The position numbers and the translations under genes are program-made. Shown piece by piece: positions 14,580-17,404 of a DNA stretch of 17,404 bases. The notes beneath the pieces are model-generated. The model was not told where the DNA came from, searched no databases, and saw only the letters and a program-made list of their open reading frames with translations. Every line of letters begins with the position of its first letter. The stretch's first letter is position 1. This DNA comes from Bacillota bacterium. Lineage in GTDB: Bacteria > Bacillota > Clostridia > Christensenellales > UMGS416. The stretch covers positions 1-17,404 of the forward strand of contig JAEWRW010000034.1 in assembly GCA_023398815.1 (NCBI GenBank), written 5' to 3'.

Positions 14580-14666
14580 TTACCAGGGGTTGTGGGGCAT
14601 GCCGGCCAGCAGCAGCGTTGCCAGCAAACGGTCCTGCGCGGCCCTGCGCCGTTCGTCCTTGGTCAT
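14580..14666 (-). CDS. Possible 28-aa small protein
   Basis: The peptide begins MTKDERRRAAQDRLLATL and ends with GMPHNPW. The ATG has GGGAGG 8 nt upstream, a good ribosome site, and an intrinsic terminator follows about 80 nt past the stop. The N-terminal half is a charged amphipathic helix candidate and the middle (LLATLLLAG) is hydrophobic but too short for a confident membrane span. No family is known to me. An overlapping plus-strand frame from 14514 also has a purine-rich site (AGGAAGGAG), but its product is Pro/Ala/Arg/Cys-rich and unlikely to be real. A short RNA gene is the alternative. Confidence 0.4.
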   Translation of the reverse strand: MTKDERRRAAQDRLLATLLLAGMPHNPW

Positions 14667-14743
14667 TGGCTCCGCCTCCCTTCCCTTTGTTTGATCACAG
14701 TTTACCTGCCAACTGTTACCAGTGTGTTACGGCAATGTGAATA

Positions 14744-14762
14744 AATTGTAAACAATACAATT
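14744..14762. promoter_or_regulatory. Palindrome AATTGTA-N5-TACAATT (operator-like)
   Basis: A perfect 7-bp inverted repeat with a 5-bp centre (AACAA) in a short AT-rich island between GC-rich sequences. It lies 78 bp upstream of the start of the small minus-strand ORF and contains TACAAT, a near-consensus -10, on either strand. This symmetry suits a dimeric repressor site or a promoter, but no regulator gene is nearby. Confidence 0.35.
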
Positions 14763-14862
14763 GCGAAGAACTGATGAAGAGCGGGTGAAAGGCGTGTGAA
14801 GGGGAAGCGGGCCATTGCGGGCAGTGGGGGCAAGGGAAAGGGAGGGGACGGGCGTTTGGGCT

Positions 14863-15010
14863 GCCAGCCTTGGTAAAGGCGATGGCGCTGCACGCCCCAC
14901 GCCGGGCCAGGGGCCATCTTTGCCGGGGAGTCCGCTGGGCGAGCGGCAGGCGGTTGCAGGTAGTGTGGGGCGAGGCTGGCATTGGCTGCACGGCGGAGCC
15001 AGACCTGCAA
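14863..15010 (+). ncRNA. Candidate structured RNA with possible pseudoknot
   Basis: This gene-free stretch has strong nested pairing. GCCAGCCT (14863-14870) pairs with AGGCTGGC (14973-14980). GGTAAA-GATGGC (14873-14886) pairs with GCCATC-TTT-GCC (14913-14924). CGCCCCAC (14893-14900), in the loop of that hairpin, is complementary to GTGGGGCG (14965-14972), which would make a pseudoknot. CCGCT/AGCGG (14932-14946) is a further hairpin. TTGCAGGT (14954-14961) could instead pair with ACCTGCAA (15003-15010). There is only one copy, so no covariation can be checked, and GC-rich DNA gives many chance stems. It does not show the conserved motifs of RNase P RNA, tmRNA, SRP RNA or 6S RNA that I know. 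Confidence 0.3.
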
Positions 15011-15120
15011 GGTCAACGGGCGAGACAGGGAGGGCTTTGCCCAACAGAAAAGCCGCGCCCGGCGAACCGGACACGGTTTCAGAGTGTCTACACCCCCCAG
15101 AACGGGCTAATGACAATGAA

Positions 15121-15147
15121 CCTCCCGCCGATTCATTCGGCGGGAGG
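15121..15147. other. Isolated 11-bp hairpin
   Basis: CCTCCCGCCGA (15121-15131) pairs perfectly with TCGGCGGGAGG (15137-15147) around TTCAT, the same loop seen in the D1 hairpins of A3 and A5. There is no T-run on either strand, so it is not a standard terminator. The flanks 15011-15120 and 15148-15239 show no gene and nothing else that I can name, apart from a small GGGC-TTT-GCCC hairpin near 15037. Confidence 0.5.
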
Positions 15148-15239
15148 AAAGGAAATGGTCAATGCGAGAAGAAGAGAAAATCCCGCCCGCAGGCGCACGT
15201 ATCCTTAGAAACCAGCATGAGAGCAACAATTTGTGATCG

Positions 15240-15595
15240 GTCCATCGCAATACTTCGTATTGCTCGCGTTGCTCTCAACGATTCTAAAGAATCGTCTGCC
15301 GCAACGTCAGACGCCCCGGAAGGGCGTCCAACCCAAGCGCCGTGAGTACGACGCTATGCGTCGTACTAGCCGAACGAGGCGGCGTAAGGCGCGCCGGGCG
15401 GGACTGAGAGTCTGCGACCTGTGCGGCGAATCAGCACGCTGGATGCGTGCAAACCGTCACGCCGTTAAGGCATTGCTTGCAATGCCTTAGCGCCTGGACG
15501 GCGCGTAAGGCGTGAACGGCGATCTGGCCATCATGAGAACAAGCACTCCAAATGGCGGCTGTCGCCACAGCGGCAGCCGCGACAAGCAAGCGTCA
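15240..15595 (+). repeat. Element A relative A6 (diverged 3' domain)
   Basis: Begins like A5: hairpin GCAATAC-TTC-GTATTGC (15247-15263), then CGTTGC (15267-15272), TCTCA, ACGATTC/GAATCGT (15278-15295), CTGCC, GCAACG (15301-15306). Next come GACGCCC/GGGCGTC (15310-15328), the strong hairpin AGTACGACGC/GCGTCGTACT (15345-15367) and a GACCTGTGC string (15418-15424 region) reminiscent of the D2 loop. A three-way arrangement follows: CCGTCACGCC (15454-15463) with GGCGTGAACGG (15509-15519) enclosing an 11-bp hairpin (15466-15489) and GCGCC/GGCGC (15490-15504). It closes with GCGGCTG/CAGCCGC (15555-15580) and GCGTCA. The final TCA is the stop codon of the DUF4349 gene. Confidence 0.6.
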
Positions 15596-16591
15596 GGCGT
15601 GCGGCGGGGCCGCCGGGGGCCGGGGGGCAGGGCGGCGGCGGTTGGCGCGGCGCACCAGCAGCACCACCACCAGCACGATGGCCGCCACGATGACAAGCGG
15701 GATGGACAGGTACCCCAGCACCATGAGGACGGCACCGATGGCGTTCATCGTCCAGTTGACGGAGCTACGGAAGGCCAGCGAGATCTTGTTCCCGATGGTG
15801 CTGAAGCCCCAGAACTGCAAGGGGCGGTCCCCCTCGTCGTCGGTGACGGCCGGTTTCTCGGGCTGGCGGACGGAGATGGTGACGGTGGAGTAGCCAACCT
15901 GATTGTCCATCAGGCGTAGCTGGCCCTTGCACATCTCAATCTCCTGCTGCACCTGGTTGAGCTGCTCGCGCACCTTTAGGATGTCGTCGATCTTCTCGGC
16001 CTTTTTGAGCACCTCCAGCAGCTGGGTCTCCTGGGCCTGGGCGTTGCGCAGCTGGCTTTCGAGGTCGGTGTACTGGTCGGTCACGTCCTGGCTGGACATC
16101 TGGCTTTCCAACACGCGGCCCAGGGCACCCACGGCGGCGGTGAAGGACTGCAGCTTCTCCGGCGGGACACGCACGGTGATGGTGCTGGACTGGTATTGGC
16201 CGTCGCCGTAGAACTCCGACCCGGCAACGTAGCCACCGGCCTCATCCACGGCCTTCTGCACGCCGGAAAGCACGGCTTTGGGGTCCTCGGCCTCCAGCGA
16301 CAGGGTGACGGTGTAGATCATCTTCTTGCCGGAGGCCGCCACGTTACCGGTGTTGATGGGCGGCAGGCTGCCGGTGCCGCTGTCACCGGAGGTAATGGTC
16401 TCACCGCCGCTGGCATCGGTCGTGGCCTGGGGCTCCGCCTGGTCTTCGGCGGGGTGTTCCACACCCTCGTAGTTGGTGGATTCCTCCGCTACCAGCACAG
16501 GCGACGCGGGGCTGGACGCGCAGCCGGACAGGATGAACAGCAGCGCCAGCAGCAGCGCGGGCAGCCACAGTCTTCGGGTCGGGTTCCTCAT
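15593..16591 (-). CDS. DUF4349 domain lipoprotein
   Basis: A 332-aa envelope protein. ATG 16591 follows GGAGGAG at 5 nt. The lipoprotein signal ends in LSGC, with C24 the predicted lipid anchor. A low-complexity linker (about 25-85) leads to the DUF4349 domain: KMIYTVTLSLEAEDPKAVL, GGYVAGSEFYGDG, STITVRVPPEKL, VTDQYTDLESQLRNAQAQE. A coiled coil of about 55 residues (LESQL to LMDNQ) separates its two beta parts, the second being YSTVTISVRQPE. One membrane helix near 277-302 (YLSIPLVIVAAIVLVVVLLV) and a basic Arg/Pro tail follow. The lipid anchor plus C-terminal helix would fix both ends in the membrane. The function of the family is not established. The stop codon coincides with the end of element A6. 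Confidence 0.9.
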   Translation of the reverse strand: MRNPTRRLWLPALLLALLFILSGCASSPASPVLVAEESTNYEGVEHPAEDQAEPQATTDASGGETITSGDSGTGSLPPINTGNVAASGKKMIYTVTLSLEAEDPKAVLSGVQKAVDEAGGYVAGSEFYGDGQYQSSTITVRVPPEKLQSFTAAVGALGRVLESQMSSQDVTDQYTDLESQLRNAQAQETQLLEVLKKAEKIDDILKVREQLNQVQQEIEMCKGQLRLMDNQVGYSTVTISVRQPEKPAVTDDEGDRPLQFWGFSTIGNKISLAFRSSVNWTMNAIGAVLMVLGYLSIPLVIVAAIVLVVVLLVRRANRRRPAPRPPAAPPHA

Positions 16592-16771
16592 GGTCGCTCC
16601 TCCTTACTCCCTTTCCCCATGGGACGGTTGGGGCGGTGGGAAAGTTCCTTAATGGATGGGGGGAGGGGCTGCGGGTAAGATGCTTGTTGTTCTGGAATAA
16701 CTAACGGGGGCGCTGCCGCCCAGATTAAGCTGCGGACGGGTCGCAACTCTTCGGTAGCCTTTCCGACACCT
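16592..16771. other. Upstream region of the DUF4349 gene
   Basis: The minus-strand promoter of the DUF4349 gene should lie here. I see no good -10/-35 pair; the only AT-rich patch is 16681-16706. A GGGCGGC/GCCGCCC-like fold-back occurs near 16708-16722. There is no gene-like open frame: the minus-strand frame that crosses it has no ribosome site and is shared with repeat sequence. Confidence 0.4.
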
Positions 16772-16852
16772 CGCGTGCGTCCTGCACGCTGGCGGAACAT
16801 TGTTCTAGCCGGTGCCGTCGGCCTTGGGTCATCTTGGCATTGAACTACTCGC
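16772..16852 (+). repeat. Element B relic (B4)
   Basis: A hairpin GCGTGC-GTCCT-GCACGC (about 16777-16793) is followed by CCGGTGCCGTCGGCCTTGG, CATC and TTGAACTACTCGCCC, which line up with the central block and the tail of B2 and B3. The hairpin c stem is eroded here (GGTCATCTTGGC). It ends about 30 bases before element A4, so B and A modules are again neighbours, as at 7318-7995. Confidence 0.5.
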
Positions 16853-16882
16853 CCAACTTGAGACGGCCGCTGCTTGCCTGAG

Positions 16883-17404
16883 TACCCGTACCATGTTCTT
16901 AGGAAACGCGCTGCCGCGTGGCGGCACTTTTGGATGGCGCCAAAAGTGCCCAAAAACGCCTAGGGCGCGGGCGAGTTTCCTAGACCGGAAGACTGGCAAG
17001 GGGAAGTGCCAGAGGGCGGTAACTCGCATTCGCAAGGCGCTGCCTAGCGAATGCTCAGACATCCCGCCCCTCTGTCTCAGGCGATGAGCCGCCAGTCATC
17101 CGGGAGAAACTCGCACGCGCCCCGAAGGAGAACGCAGAAAACGCCCAAAGGGATTGCACCCCTTTGGAATCCCTGCAAGGGCTTGAGGCAAGCCGCGTGC
17201 CATCCCCCAGCAGCCGCGTCGCCGGTTTATCCGGCAGCGGCACGAAGCAGTCTGTTCGTGGCACTTGGCCTTCCGCCCGAAGGCGCGTCTCCCCCGTAAA
17301 AAGCCCAGCACGACCAGCACAAACGAAAGCCGCCCGGCGACCTGTGCGCCGGGCGGCAATGGTTGGCCGTGCCGAGCTCTCCTGACTCGCGGCTGTCGCC
17401 GCAG
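16883..17404 (+). repeat. Element A, copy A4 (continues past the window)
   Basis: H1 16923-16933/16940-16950 (perfect). P2 GCGAGTTTC 16971-16979 with GAAACTCGC 17106-17114 (perfect, bases changed against A1 and A2). P3 CCGGAAGACTGGC 16985-16997 with GCCAGTCATCCGG 17091-17103 (12 of 13). P4 AGAGGGCGG 17011-17019 with CCGCCCCTCT 17064-17073. P5 CATTCGC/GCGAATG 17027-17053. Hairpin CCAAAGGG/CCCTTTGG 17143-17168. D1 GCCGG-TTTAT-CCGGC 17221-17235. CACGAA/TTCGTG 17240-17259. D2 GCCGCCCGGCG-ACCTGTG-CGCCGGGCGGC 17329-17357. The start of the end hairpin (TCGCGGCTG) is visible near 17388; the rest lies outside the window. Confidence 0.82.

Noticed and set aside
14514..14740. 75-aa plus-strand ORF with AGGAAGGAG upstream
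   Set aside because: The ribosome site is attractive, but the product is Pro/Ala/Arg/Cys-rich, overlaps a terminator and the better small ORF on the other strand.
14863..15010. RNase P RNA, tmRNA or SRP RNA
   Set aside because: Possible pairing suggested a large RNA, but the conserved sequence blocks of these families that I know are not present.

Overview
The window looks like a chromosomal segment of a high-GC member of the Bacillota, probably a gut-type Clostridia lineage. This is an inference from consensus TATAAT -10 boxes, strong AGGAGG-type ribosome binding sites, a TRAP (MtrB) homologue, a DUF4349 lipoprotein and a bacterial DnaE with an apparently intact PHP domain. No rRNA, tRNA, CRISPR array, transposase or phage gene was recognised.

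Layout. 1-80 is the 3' end of an unidentified gene. 104-997 is an AT-rich hypothetical gene that looks foreign, and dnaE (1024-4488) starts from an extended -10 promoter at its end. Next come a SAM methyltransferase (5098-5970, +), a PrcB-like small lipoprotein (6024-6527, -), a PNPOx-fold flavin protein (6701-7171, -) and a membrane-anchored DUF4145/NPCBM protein (7993-9339, -). A two-gene mtrB-pfkA operon (9595-10864, +) ends in a clear intrinsic terminator. A nucleoside phosphorylase and argJ form a tightly coupled minus-strand operon (13567 down to 11544). A possible 28-aa peptide gene (14580-14666, -) and a DUF4349 lipoprotein (15593-16591, -) complete the genes. They are mostly housekeeping or envelope functions with no shared pathway.

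The unusual part is the space between genes, roughly 30% of the window. It holds a family of long repeats of about 580 nt, all on the + strand, called element A here. Copies lie at 4658-4968 (5' part only), 10971-11546, 13880-14466 and 16883-17404 (cut by the window end); 3'-domain-only relatives lie at 7695-7995 and 15240-15595. Aligning the copies by eye gives one elaborate secondary structure: an 11-bp hairpin, then a long rod of stacked helices P1 to P5 with conserved internal loops, then a 3' domain of small hairpins, one of them with an ACCTGTG loop. Many helices keep pairing while the bases change, the signature of a selected RNA (or single-stranded DNA) structure.

Three copies (10971-11546, 7695-7995, 15240-15595) end in the same six bases GCGTCA, whose TCA is exactly the antisense stop codon (TGA) of the convergent gene: argJ, the DUF4145/NPCBM gene and the DUF4349 gene. 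A second hairpin family (element B, two tandem units at 7318-7635 and relics at 6632-6700 and 16772-16852) also shows compensatory changes. I do not recognise either family. They are my best candidates for an undescribed system: a repeated structured RNA, or a non-autonomous mobile element that settles at gene ends. All alignments were done by eye and need covariance-model testing.
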